NCBI RefSeq assembly: GCF_000718635.1
Contig: NZ_JOBF01000022.1
Coordinates: forward strand, 124,001-188,000
Reading direction: 5' to 3'
Length of the DNA stretch: 64,000 bases
Source of the DNA: Streptomyces varsoviensis
GTDB lineage: Bacteria; Actinomycetota; Actinomycetes; Streptomycetales; Streptomycetaceae
Below, one piece after another: positions 40,730 through 49,543 of the stretch. A program made the position numbers and the translations under genes. Position 1 is the first letter of the stretch. Each line of letters begins with the position of its first letter. The notes under the pieces were generated by a model, which saw only the letters and a program-made list of their open reading frames with translations, had not been told where the DNA came from and made no database searches.

Positions 40730-43700
40730 CTAGTTATCGCTTTGCTTGCCACTCGTACGGGTGGAACCCGCTCCGGCCGCCGCCTTGACGCCGCCGCCGT
40801 CCTTACCCCCGGCGGCGTTCGGTGACTCGAATGACTCCAACGCCTCCAACACGTCCTGAACGCGGGAAATCTCGGTATTGATGTCCTTGCGGCGACGTAC
40901 CAGCACCTCCAGTTCCTGTTTGCCCTCGTCCACGATCCGCTGGGCCTCCGCGGTGGCCTCGGCGCGCAGCCGCTCCGCCTCCCGGATCGAATCGGCCTTC
41001 TTCTGCTCGGCCTCCTTGAGCAGCCCCTCCGCCTTGCGCACCGCGGCGATACGGACCTTGCTCGCCTCGCTGCCGGCGTCCGAGACCAGCTTCTCCGCCT
41101 TCTCCTTGGCCTCCGCGAGCTGTTCGGTCGCCGCCGCCACCAGCTTGTCGCAGCGCTCGCCCGCCGACTGCATCGCCTCCGACGCCTCGCGCCGGGCCCG
41201 GTCGTGCAACTCCTCGACCTCGGCCTCGATCCGGGCCCGCAGCTCCTCCGCCCGCTCCCTTATGGCCGTCGCGTCCCCGCGCGCCTCGGCCAGCAGCGTG
41301 TTCGCGTCCGTACGGGCCTGCTCGACCAGCGCATTGCCCTCGCCGGTGGCCTCCGTGACGATCCGCTCGGCCTCCTTGCGGGCCGCGCCGACCATGGTGT
41401 CGGCCTGCTCCTCGGCGGCCGTCGCCGCCCGTACGGCCTCCTCCTGGGCCTTGGCGACCAACTGGTCCGCCTGCCGCGCGGCGTCGTTGCGGCGCTTGGA
41501 CGACTCCTGGCGCGCCTCGTCCAGCGCCTCCTGCGCCTGCGCCGCCGCCTCGGCGCGCAGCCGCTCCGCCTCCTCCTCGGCCGCCGCCTTGACGCGCTCC
41601 GCCTCGGCGCGGGTACGGGCCGCGTGCTCCTGCGCGGAGGTGACCGTCTCGGCGGCCTCGGCGCGCAGCCGGTCCGCTTCCTTCGTGGCCTCGGCGATCA
41701 GCGCGTCGGCCTGCTCGGCCGCCTCGCTCCGGCGCGCGCCCGCCGCCTCGCGGGCCTCGTCGAGCGTACGGTCCGCCTCGGCCTGCGCGGTCTCCAGCGC
41801 CTCGGCGGCGTCCGCGCCCAGCTTCTCCGCCTTCGCCGTGGCGTCGGTGACCAGCGCCTCGGCCTCGGTCAGCGCCTCCGACATCAGCCGGTCGGCCTGC
41901 TCGGCGGCCTCCGTGCGGCGGGCGTTCGCCGCCTCCCGCGCCTCGTCGAGGATGCGGTCCGCGTCCTCCTGCGCCGACGAGGTCAGCTCCGTGGCCTCGT
42001 TGATGATGCGCTCGGCCTCGGCGCGGCCCTCCGCGCGCACCCCCTCCGCCTGCTGGGCGGCCTCGGCGCGCATCTTGTTCGCGTCGTCGCGGGCCTCGGC
42101 GCGGGTGCGGTTCGCGTCCTGCTCCGAGGAGGCGAGCGCGTCCGAGGCGTCCGTACGCAACTGCTGGGCCTTGGCGGAGGCGTCCGCCACCATCCGCTCG
42201 GCCCGCGCCGTGGCGTCCGCGACGACCTTCTCGGCGTGCGCGGAGGCCTCCGCGCGGTGCGTCACGGCGGCCTCGCGGGCCTCTTCCAGCGTCGTCGTGG
42301 CCTCGGCGCGCAGCCGCTCGGCCTCCGCCGTGGCGTCCTCGACCAACTGGTCGGAGTACGCGGTGGCCTGCGCGCGCAGCTCCTCAGCCGCCGCGCGGGC
42401 CTCCTCCAGCGCCGTCGCGGCCTCGGCGCGCAGCCGCTCCGCCTCCGCCGTGGCCTCCGTGACCAGCGCGTCGGCCTGCTCGGCGGCCTCGGCGCGCCGG
42501 GCGTCGCCCGCCTCGCGCGCCTCCTCCAGCAGCCGCTCCGCCTCCGTACGGGCGTTCTCGACGGTCTCGGCGGCCGCCGCGCGCTGCTGGTCGGCCTCCT
42601 CCGTCGCCATCGCGAGGAGTTCGTCGGCCTGCTCGGCGGCCTCCGTGCGGCGGGCGTTCGCCGCCTCCCGCGCCTCGTCCAGCGCCGCCGTCGCCTCGGC
42701 GGTCAGCCGCTCCGCCTCGGCCGTGGCCTCCGCGACCGTGCGCTCCGCCGCGGCGTCGGCGGCCTCCGCGGTCTCCTTGGCCTCCTTGCGGACCCGCGCG
42801 GCGTCCTCGGCGGCCCGCTCCCGCTCGGCGTACGCGTCGGCGCGGACCCGGTCCGCCTCCTCCTGCGCCTCCGTGCGGGTGCGCTCCGCGTTGTGCTCGG
42901 CGGCCGACCGCAGCCCGGAGATCTCCTCCTCGGCCTGCTCGTGCAGGCCCGCCACGGAGTCCCGCACCTGCTGCGCGGTCTGCTCCGCCGCGGCGACCAG
43001 CTCGCTCGCCCGCGTCTCGGCCTCCGCGGACAGCCGCTGCGCCTCCTCCTGCGCCTCCGTGACCCGCTTACGGGCCGAGGCCAGCAGCTCCTCGCTCTGC
43101 TCGTGGGCCTGTTCGCGCTCGGCCTGCGCCTCGGAGCGGGCGTCGCCGAGGAGTTGCTCGGCTTCCCGGCGGCGCCGGGCCGCCTCCTCCTGAGCGGCCG
43201 TCAGCGCCTCGGCGGCCTCCGCCTCGGTGCGCTCCGCCGCGGCGCTCGCCTCGCTCCGCACCCGGTCGGCGGCCTCCTTGGCCTCGACCCGCAGCCGCTC
43301 CGCCTCCGCCGTGGCCCGCTCCCGCAGCCGCACGGCCGCGGCCTCGCCCTCGGAGCGGGCGCTCGCCGCCTCCTCGACCGCCTCGGCGCGTACCCGCTCC
43401 GCCTCGGCCTCCGCCTGCTGCTGGAGCGTGCGCAGCCGCTCCGCGGCCTCCGAGCGCAGCCGCTCCGTCTCCTCGGACGCCTCCTTGCGCAGCCGCTTGG
43501 CCTCGGCACGGGCCTCGTCCAGCGCGGTCTCCGCCGCGGCGACCCGCGTCTCGGCCTCCTCGCGCAGCCGCGTCAGCTCCGCCGCGGCCTCCTCGCGCAG
43601 CGCCTCGGCGCCCCGCTCGGCCTCCTCCCGCGTCCGACGGGCCGTCTCCTCGGCCTCCGCGCGCGTCAGTTCGGCCTGGCTCGCGGCCTCCGCGCGGGTC

Positions 43701-45304
43701 TCCTCGGCCTCCGCGCGGGCCTTCTCGACGGTGTCCTCGGCCTGCTTGCGCAGCGCCGCGGCCCGCTCGGCCGCCTCGGCCCGTACCCGCTCGCTGTCGG
43801 CGCTCGCGCCGCCGCGGGTCTCCTCCGCGTCGGACTTCGCCTTCGTCAGCAGCTCCTCGGCGGTACGGGCCGCCTCCTCGATCTGCTGGACCGCCTCGCG
43901 CCGCGCCTCCGTGCGCAGCCGCTCGCCCTCGGCGACCGCCTCCGAGCGCAACTGCTCGGCCTCCCCGCGCAGCCGCCGCGCCTCCTCCTGGAGCTCGACG
44001 GTCTTGGCGCGGTACTCCTTCGTGTCGTCCTTCGCCGCGCCCTTGAGCTGCTCGGCGGATTCCGCGGCCTGCTCGCGCAGCCGGTCGGACTCCGCCTCGG
44101 CCTCCCGGCGGATGCGCTCCGCCTCGGCCGCGGCGGCCTTGGTGGTGGCCTGCGCGTCCTCGGACGCCTTGGTCAGCACCTCCTCGGCCTGCCGGGCGGC
44201 CTTCGCGAGCTGCGCCGCGGAGTCCTCGGCGGCGGCGCTGCGGGCCGCCTCGGCGGCCTCCGCGACCAGCCGCTCCGCCTTCGCCCGGGCGTCGTCGCGC
44301 TCCTGCTCGGCCTCGGCGCGCAGCGCCTCGGCCTCCTTGGTGGCCTCGGCGACCAGCCGGGCGATCTCCGCCTTGGCGGTACGGGTGCGCTGCTCGTTCT
44401 CCGACTCGGCGCCGGCCAGCCGCTTCGCCGCGGCCTCCGTCGCCTCCGAGACCAGCTTCTCCGACTCGGCGCGCGCCTCGCGCAGCGCCGTCTCGGCCTC
44501 CCGCATCCGCGCCTCGGCGGCCCGCGTCAGCTCCGCGGCGCGCCGGCGGGCCTCCTCGGACTCCCCGGCGGCGCCGGTGCGCAGCCGCTCGGCGTGGTCG
44601 GTGGCCTCCTGCGCCTGCGTGGAGGCGGCGGTCAGCAGCCGCTCCGCGTCCGTACGGGCCCGCCGCAGTATGGCCTCGGCCTCGGCGCGGGCGTCCTCGG
44701 CGGCGGAGTTGAGCCGCTCCCGGGCGCGCTCGGTCAGCCGCTGGGCCTCCGCGTGGGCCGTGGCGACCGCCTGCTCGGCCTCGGCCCGCGACTCGTCCAG
44801 CAGCCGGCGGGCCTGGCCCTCGGTGCGGGCGCGCAACTGCTCGGCCCACGCCACGTTCTCGTTGACGTGCGACTCGACGGTGCGGCGGCGCTCCGCCAGC
44901 TCCTCGTCGAGCCGCTGGCGGCGGGCCACGGCCTCGGCGTGCAGCTCGGATTCGAGCCGGGCCTGCCGCTCGGCGTGCTCCTGGAGCAGCCGCTGCGTCT
45001 GCGCCCGGGCCTCGCGCACCTCGCGCTCGGCGTCCGTACGGAGCTGATCGGCCTGGATCTGCGCGTTACGGAGCAGTTGCTCGGCCTGGTAGCCGAGGTC
45101 GCCGCTGTCGTAGGCAGGGCGTGCCGCGAGGCTGCGGCGCGCCTCGTGCAGCTTGGCGCGCAACACCTCGACCTGATAGCCGAGGTCGTCGGCGTGCTGA
45201 ACGGCCTTCTCCCGCTCGGTTCGCAGCCGCTTCATCTCGGCTTCGAACTTCGAGAGGTGGTCTTCAGGCTCGTAGCGGTCGTCGCCCCGCACTGCGCGGT
45301 CCAT
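40730..45304 (-). CDS. scy: Scy-like giant coiled-coil polarity protein
   Basis: A 1524-residue, nearly continuous coiled-coil protein of Ala/Glu/Arg composition. Its head contains DHLSKFEAEMKRLRTEREKAVQHADDLGYQ. Scy assembles the tip-organising centre for polar growth with DivIVA and FilP. Scy of Streptomyces coelicolor is, as I recall, about 1326 residues, so this copy is some 200 longer, presumably through gain of internal repeats: AERLRAEA and EAREAA blocks recur throughout. ATG 45304 has only a weak GGAC box; GTG four codons later (45292) is an alternative. The gene is followed by filP 114 bases downstream. Confidence 0.93.
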   Translation of the reverse strand: MDRAVRGDDRYEPEDHLSKFEAEMKRLRTEREKAVQHADDLGYQVEVLRAKLHEARRSLAARPAYDSGDLGYQAEQLLRNAQIQADQLRTDAEREVREARAQTQRLLQEHAERQARLESELHAEAVARRQRLDEELAERRRTVESHVNENVAWAEQLRARTEGQARRLLDESRAEAEQAVATAHAEAQRLTERARERLNSAAEDARAEAEAILRRARTDAERLLTAASTQAQEATDHAERLRTGAAGESEEARRRAAELTRAAEARMREAETALREARAESEKLVSEATEAAAKRLAGAESENEQRTRTAKAEIARLVAEATKEAEALRAEAEQERDDARAKAERLVAEAAEAARSAAAEDSAAQLAKAARQAEEVLTKASEDAQATTKAAAAEAERIRREAEAESDRLREQAAESAEQLKGAAKDDTKEYRAKTVELQEEARRLRGEAEQLRSEAVAEGERLRTEARREAVQQIEEAARTAEELLTKAKSDAEETRGGASADSERVRAEAAERAAALRKQAEDTVEKARAEAEETRAEAASQAELTRAEAEETARRTREEAERGAEALREEAAAELTRLREEAETRVAAAETALDEARAEAKRLRKEASEETERLRSEAAERLRTLQQQAEAEAERVRAEAVEEAASARSEGEAAAVRLRERATAEAERLRVEAKEAADRVRSEASAAAERTEAEAAEALTAAQEEAARRRREAEQLLGDARSEAQAEREQAHEQSEELLASARKRVTEAQEEAQRLSAEAETRASELVAAAEQTAQQVRDSVAGLHEQAEEEISGLRSAAEHNAERTRTEAQEEADRVRADAYAERERAAEDAARVRKEAKETAEAADAAAERTVAEATAEAERLTAEATAALDEAREAANARRTEAAEQADELLAMATEEADQQRAAAAETVENARTEAERLLEEAREAGDARRAEAAEQADALVTEATAEAERLRAEAATALEEARAAAEELRAQATAYSDQLVEDATAEAERLRAEATTTLEEAREAAVTHRAEASAHAEKVVADATARAERMVADASAKAQQLRTDASDALASSEQDANRTRAEARDDANKMRAEAAQQAEGVRAEGRAEAERIINEATELTSSAQEDADRILDEAREAANARRTEAAEQADRLMSEALTEAEALVTDATAKAEKLGADAAEALETAQAEADRTLDEAREAAGARRSEAAEQADALIAEATKEADRLRAEAAETVTSAQEHAARTRAEAERVKAAAEEEAERLRAEAAAQAQEALDEARQESSKRRNDAARQADQLVAKAQEEAVRAATAAEEQADTMVGAARKEAERIVTEATGEGNALVEQARTDANTLLAEARGDATAIRERAEELRARIEAEVEELHDRARREASEAMQSAGERCDKLVAAATEQLAEAKEKAEKLVSDAGSEASKVRIAAVRKAEGLLKEAEQKKADSIREAERLRAEATAEAQRIVDEGKQELEVLVRRRKDINTEISRVQDVLEALESFESPNAAGGKDGGGVKAAAGAGSTRTSGKQSDN

Positions 45305-45469
45305 CCGTCCCCTGGTCGCGTTGGCGGCCTGCTCCGTCCTGCGTGCTCGTTCGAACGCGGAGCCGGCCCTTCCGAGGAAATGGTGTCAGATCATCGGCAA
45401 AGCTTGGGCCGAGCCCCAGATCCCGTACCCCGGCCGAACCTGCACTCTACCGGCCGGGGATGGCAGAGG

Positions 45470-45898
45470 TCAGTGCTCCGTCGCCGCGGTGACGAGTTCG
45501 GTGAGGACTCCGTGGCAGTCCTTGGGGTGGAGGAAGGTGATGCGGGAGCCCATCGAACCCCGCCGCGGCTCGTCGTAGAGGACCCGGACGCCCTTGTCCC
45601 GTACGGCCGCGGCGTCCCCGTCGACGTCCTCGGTGCCGAAGGCGATGTGATGCACGCCCTCGCCGTTCTTGGCGAGCCACTTGCCGACCGCGCTGTCCTC
45701 GCGGATCGGCTCCAGGAGCTGGAGGTAGGAGGCGCCGCCGTCGGACGTCTCATTGATTTTCAGCATGGCCTCGCGTACGCCCTGTTCCTCGTTGATCTCG
45801 GTGTGGAACACCTCGAAGCCGTACGTGGCACGGTAGAACTCGACGGTCGCGTCGAGGTCGGAGCAGGCGATCCCGATGTGGTCGATTCGCGTCAGCAT
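45470..45898 (-). CDS. mce: methylmalonyl-CoA epimerase
   Basis: A 142-residue VOC-fold metalloenzyme that interconverts (R)- and (S)-methylmalonyl-CoA. It starts MLTRIDHIGIACSDLDATVEFY. The metal ligands of the family correspond to His in DHIGIA, His in GVHHIAFGTEDVDG and Glu near the end in HGVLTELV. ATG 45898 is the family start. A GGAGG lies only one base upstream of it, too close for normal use, so translation initiation is unusual. It is divergent from the thiolase/meaB pair. Confidence 0.93.
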   Translation of the reverse strand: MLTRIDHIGIACSDLDATVEFYRATYGFEVFHTEINEEQGVREAMLKINETSDGGASYLQLLEPIREDSAVGKWLAKNGEGVHHIAFGTEDVDGDAAAVRDKGVRVLYDEPRRGSMGSRITFLHPKDCHGVLTELVTAATEH

Positions 45899-46035
45899 GC
45901 CTCCAGTGCACCGCTCGCACGCGTGGTTACGCAACGTGCGCGCGATCACACCCGCTGCCCGGTGACCGGGCGGGTACCGCTCAGTACATTGACGGGAACC
46001 CTCGTTAACATCCCTCAGCGCGAAGGGGCCGCACC

Positions 46036-47238
46036 ATGACTGGTACGACCGGCACCACCTCTGTGATCGTCGCGGGCGCCCGCACGCCCATGGGCCGCCT
46101 GCTCGGCTCCCTGCGGTCCTTCTCCGGGGCCGACCTCGGCGGCATCGCGATCAAGGCCGCCCTCGACCGGGCCGGCATCGGCGGCGACCAGGTGCAGTAC
46201 GTGATCATGGGGCAGGTGCTCCAGGCGGGCGCCGGCCAGATTCCCGCCCGGCAGGCGGCCGTCGCCGCCGGCATCCCCATGAGCGTGCCCGCGCTGACCG
46301 TCAACAAGGTCTGCCTCTCCGGCCTCGACGCCATCGCCCTCGCCGACCAGCTCATCCGCGTGGGCGAGTTCGACACCATCGTGGCCGGCGGCCAGGAGTC
46401 CATGACCAACGCCCCGCACCTGCTCCCGAAGTCCCGCGAGGGCTACAAGTACGGCGCCGTCGAAATGCTCGACTCCATGGCGCTCGACGGCCTCACCGAC
46501 GCCTACGAGGGCATCGCGATGGGCGAGTCCACCGAGAAGCACAACACCCGCCTCGGCATCGGCCGGGCCGAACAGGACGAGATCGGCGCCCGCTCCCACC
46601 AGCGCGCCGCCGCCGCCCAGAAGAACGGCCTCTTCGAGGCCGAGATCACGCCCGTACAGGTCCCGCAGCGCAAGGGCGAACCGGTCATCTTCGCCCAGGA
46701 CGAGGGCATCCGCGGCGAGACCACCGCCGAATCGCTCGCCAAACTGCGCCCCGCGTTCGCCAAGGACGGCACGATCACCGCCGGCACCGCCTCGCAGATC
46801 TCCGACGGCGCCGCCGCCGTCGTCGTGATGAGCAAGGCCAGGGCCGAGGAGCTGGGCCTGGAGTGGATCGCGGAGATCGGCGCGCACGGCAACGTCGCCG
46901 GCCCCGACAACTCCCTCCAGTCGCAGCCCTCCAACGCCATCCGGCACGCCCTGGACAAGGCCGGACTGACCGTCGACGACCTCGACCTCATCGAGATCAA
47001 CGAGGCGTTCGCCGCCGTCGCCGCGCAGTCAATGAAGGACCTCGGAATCTCCCCGGAAAAGGTGAACGTCAACGGCGGGGCCATCGCGCTCGGTCACCCC
47101 ATCGGGATGTCCGGCGCCCGGCTCGTACTCCATCTGGCGCTGGAGCTGAAGCGGCGCGGCGGCGGGGTCGGCGCCGCGGCCCTGTGCGGCGGCGGCGGGC
47201 AGGGCGACGCACTGATCATCCGCGTACCGGGTAAGTGA
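46036..47238 (+). CDS. acetyl-CoA C-acetyltransferase (thiolase)
   Basis: A 400-residue thiolase. The nucleophilic cysteine is in [13 protein letters not shown], the histidine in [12 protein letters not shown], and the second cysteine in [11 protein letters not shown]. The N-terminus [13 protein letters not shown] is typical. It condenses two acetyl-CoA to acetoacetyl-CoA or degrades it, and would connect to the hydroxyacyl-CoA dehydrogenase at 27.7 kb. AAGGGG precedes ATG 46036. The stop codon is part of a 15-bp tandem repeat, and meaB follows. Confidence 0.94.
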   Translation: MTGTTGTTSVIVAGARTPMGRLLGSLRSFSGADLGGIAIKAALDRAGIGGDQVQYVIMGQVLQAGAGQIPARQAAVAAGIPMSVPALTVNKVCLSGLDAIALADQLIRVGEFDTIVAGGQESMTNAPHLLPKSREGYKYGAVEMLDSMALDGLTDAYEGIAMGESTEKHNTRLGIGRAEQDEIGARSHQRAAAAQKNGLFEAEITPVQVPQRKGEPVIFAQDEGIRGETTAESLAKLRPAFAKDGTITAGTASQISDGAAAVVVMSKARAEELGLEWIAEIGAHGNVAGPDNSLQSQPSNAIRHALDKAGLTVDDLDLIEINEAFAAVAAQSMKDLGISPEKVNVNGGAIALGHPIGMSGARLVLHLALELKRRGGGVGAAALCGGGGQGDALIIRVPGK

Positions 47239-47265
47239 ACAGCTAGTACTTGAACAGCTAGTACT
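47236..47265. repeat. 15-bp tandem direct repeat covering the thiolase stop codon
   Basis: TGAACAGCTAGTACT occurs twice without a gap (47236-47250 and 47251-47265). The first copy contains the thiolase TGA. A partial third copy GAGTACTGA follows. Confidence 0.9.
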
Positions 47266-47290
47266 GACGAGTACTGAGAACGGAGCAGTG

Positions 47291-48250
47291 ATGGCGGACG
47301 TCCCCACTCTGGTCGAGCAGGCGCGCCAGGGCCGGCCGCGCGCGGTGGCCCGGCTGATCTCACTGGTGGAGGGGGCGTCCCCGCAGCTCCGCGAGGTGAT
47401 GGCCGCGCTGGCCCCGCTCACCGGCGGCGCGTACGTCGTCGGGCTCACCGGATCGCCCGGCGTCGGCAAGTCCACCTCCACGTCCGCGCTGGTCAGCGCC
47501 TACCGCCGGGCCGGAAAGCGGGTGGGCGTGCTCGCCGTCGACCCCTCCTCGCCGTTCTCCGGCGGCGCGCTCCTCGGCGACCGGGTGCGGATGTCCGAGC
47601 ACGCCTCCGACCCCGGCGTCTACATCCGCTCCATGGCCACCCGCGGCCACCTCGGCGGCCTCGCCTGGGCCGCGCCGCAGGCCATCCGGGTGCTGGACGC
47701 GGCCGGCTGCGACGTGATCCTCGTCGAGACCGTCGGCGTCGGACAGTCCGAGGTGGAGATCGCCGCCCAGGCCGACACCTCCGTGGTGCTGCTGGCCCCC
47801 GGCATGGGCGACGGCATCCAGGCCGCCAAGGCCGGAATCCTGGAGATCGGCGACGTCTACGTCGTCAACAAGGCCGACCGCGACGGCGCCGACGCCACCG
47901 CCCGCGAGCTCAACCACATGCTCGGCCTCGGCGAGTCCCGCGCCCCCGGCGACTGGCGGCCCCCCATCGTCAAGACGGTCGCCGCCCGCGGCGAGGGCAC
48001 CGACGAGGTCGTCGAGGCCCTGGAGAAGCACCGCGCCTGGATGGACGAACACGGCGCCCTCGCCGGGCGGCGCGCCCAGCGCGCCGCCCGCGAGGTCGAG
48101 ACGATCGCCGTCACCGCCCTGCGGGAGAAGATCGGCGACCTGCGCGGCGACCGGCGGCTGGGCGCCCTGGCCGAGCGCATCATCACGGGGACGCTCGACC
48201 CGTACACAGCGGCCGACGAACTGGTCGCCGGAATCACCGAAAGCGACTGA
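47291..48250 (+). CDS. meaB: MeaB/ArgK-family GTPase, B12-mutase chaperone
   Basis: A 319-residue G3E-family GTPase. Walker A is GSPGVGKST (about 54-62), followed by VDPSSPFSGGALLGDRVRM, switch region RSMATRGHLGGLA, VETVGVGQSEV and NKADRDGAD. MeaB proteins load and protect AdoCbl on methylmalonyl-CoA mutase-type enzymes. A GTG three bases upstream is also in frame, but ATG 47291 is better spaced from GGAG. It is 52 bases after the thiolase. Its 3' end overlaps by 17 bases the antisense PepSY ORF. Confidence 0.93.
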   Translation: MADVPTLVEQARQGRPRAVARLISLVEGASPQLREVMAALAPLTGGAYVVGLTGSPGVGKSTSTSALVSAYRRAGKRVGVLAVDPSSPFSGGALLGDRVRMSEHASDPGVYIRSMATRGHLGGLAWAAPQAIRVLDAAGCDVILVETVGVGQSEVEIAAQADTSVVLLAPGMGDGIQAAKAGILEIGDVYVVNKADRDGADATARELNHMLGLGESRAPGDWRPPIVKTVAARGEGTDEVVEALEKHRAWMDEHGALAGRRAQRAAREVETIAVTALREKIGDLRGDRRLGALAERIITGTLDPYTAADELVAGITESD

Positions 48251-49400
48251 CGGGGGCCTCCGGCCCGGTGGCCGCCCATTGACTCCGTCGTTGAGCCCGG
48301 CACCGGGTTCCCGCCCGTCCGCCGGGCCGGGCCCTGATCACCGTCGCCCGCTGCCGGTGCGCGGGCCCCGGCCCCGCGGCGGCCGGGCGCCGTCCGCCGG
48401 GCGCGGGTCCGGCCCGGCAGCGCCCGGCAGGGGGCGCGTGCCACCGGCCGGCGGGCGTGTCAGGCGCCTCCCGGCAGCGCCCCGCAGGGGCGCGGGGAAC
48501 TGCGCGATCAGCCACGACGCGCCCGCGGCCGGCGTACCGGCCGTCGGGTGGTGCGCCGGCCGGGCGCCGTCCGCCGGGCGCGGGCCCGGCCCGGCAGCGC
48601 CCGGCAGGGGGCGCGTGCCACCGACCGGCGGGCGCGTCAGGCGCCTCCCGGCAGCGCCCCGCAGGGGCGCGGGGAACTGCGCGATCAGCCACGACGCGCC
48701 CGCGGCCGGCGTACCGGCCGTCGGGTGGTGCGCCGTCGTCGTCGAGGTCGACCTTCGTCACCGTCGCCCCGTCGCGCGCCCCCTTGCGGGCGGCCTCGGT
48801 GGCGTCGACGGTGGCGCCCTTCAGCTCCTTACGGGCGTGGGAGACGCCGTGGTAGCCGTTGTCCTTGTGCTCGGTGTGCTGGTCGAGGACGCGGGCGTTG
48901 CCGGCGTCGAGGGTGACGTCGTGGAACTTGCCGTCCTTGCCGAGCACGTCCAGCTCCCAGACCAGCCCCGGGTCGTCCTCGTCGAGGTCGATCTCCGTGA
49001 TGGTGCCCGGCACGGCCTTGAGCGCCGCGGCCGCCGCCTCCGGTGCGGTGATCTTGGCGGTACGGGCCTCGATGAGGTCCTCGTGCGCGTCGTCGTCCTT
49101 GACGCGCAGGCTCGACTTCGGCCCGGTGTACCCCTTCGCGTCGTGGTCGTCGGAGGAGTCGTGGTCGGCCGAGTCGTGGTCGTCGGCCGAGTCGTGGTCG
49201 GCGGAGGAGCCATGATCGTCGGAGTCGTCGGAGGAGTGCCCGTTCCCCGACGCCTGCCCGTCGTCCGTCGCCGGCCGGCTCTGCGACGACGCGTGGTGCG
49301 CCGTCCCGCCGCCGTCGCTGGTGACGGCGACGGCCGTCGCGGTGCCTCCGGCGATCACGGCGGCCGCGGCCACGGTGGCGATGGCGATGTTGCGCCTCAT
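48234..49400 (-). CDS. PepSY-domain protein with repeat-derived C-terminus (possibly truncated gene)
   Basis: A 388-residue ORF. The N-terminal signal/transmembrane segment (about 5-27) is followed by a Ser/Asp/His-rich linker (about 30-90), then a PepSY domain (about 105-180) and the beginning of a second (GATVTKVDLDDD). From residue 223 on the ORF is no longer PepSY: two 59-residue copies of GAPPDGRYAGRGRVVADRAV-type sequence come from a 177-bp tandem duplication, ending in a Gly/Arg/Pro-rich tail. The stop lies inside the meaB end. The second PepSY domain is thus cut short, probably by repeat insertion. ATG 49400 has AGGA upstream. It is divergent from a two-component system, a usual partner of PepSY proteins. 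Confidence 0.65.
   Translation of the reverse strand: MRRNIAIATVAAAAVIAGGTATAVAVTSDGGGTAHHASSQSRPATDDGQASGNGHSSDDSDDHGSSADHDSADDHDSADHDSSDDHDAKGYTGPKSSLRVKDDDAHEDLIEARTAKITAPEAAAAALKAVPGTITEIDLDEDDPGLVWELDVLGKDGKFHDVTLDAGNARVLDQHTEHKDNGYHGVSHARKELKGATVDATEAARKGARDGATVTKVDLDDDGAPPDGRYAGRGRVVADRAVPRAPAGRCREAPDAPAGRWHAPPAGRCRAGPAPGGRRPAGAPPDGRYAGRGRVVADRAVPRAPAGRCREAPDTPAGRWHAPPAGRCRAGPAPGGRRPAAAGPGPAHRQRATVIRARPGGRAGTRCRAQRRSQWAATGPEAPVSRFR
48381..48734. repeat. 177-bp tandem duplication
   Basis: Copies at 48381-48557 and 48558-48734 differ at only a few bases. Each contains the streptomycete intergenic core GGGGCGCGGGGAACTGCGCG followed by ATCAGCCACGACGCGCCCGC. 177 is a multiple of three, so the minus-strand PepSY reading frame stays open through both. 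Confidence 0.93.
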
Positions 49401-49482
49401 GAGGAATTCCTCCCGATCACTGGGTCAGTGGGTCGTCGAGCGGGTCGTCCGCCCTCGACGGTCCCCACAGTGGCTCCCCGTC

Positions 49483-49521
49483 CCTGAAGGCAGCCTGAAG
49501 CGGCCTGAAGATTTCTTCAGG
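49483..49521. promoter_or_regulatory. CCTGAAG direct-repeat operator in the PepSY/two-component intergenic region
   Basis: CCTGAAG occurs at 49483-49489, 49494-49500 and 49504-49510, spaced 11 and 10 bp, then inverted as CTTCAGG at 49515-49521. Repeats at one helical turn are typical of OmpR-family binding sites. The site is 23 bases before the response regulator start, so autoregulation and control of the divergent PepSY gene are likely. Confidence 0.7.
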
Positions 49522-49543
49522 CTCCCTTTGGCAGAGTCGTCCC

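Noticed and set aside
41204..46039. Plus-strand ORF of 1611 codons opposite scy
   Set aside because: The Leu/Gly/Arg repeat composition is the complement of Ala/Glu coiled-coil codons. It also runs across the mce gene on the other strand.
48234..48734. Reading the Gly/Arg/Pro-rich PepSY tail as a conserved domain
   Set aside because: It is encoded by an intergenic repeat family and exists only because 177 bp keeps the frame open.
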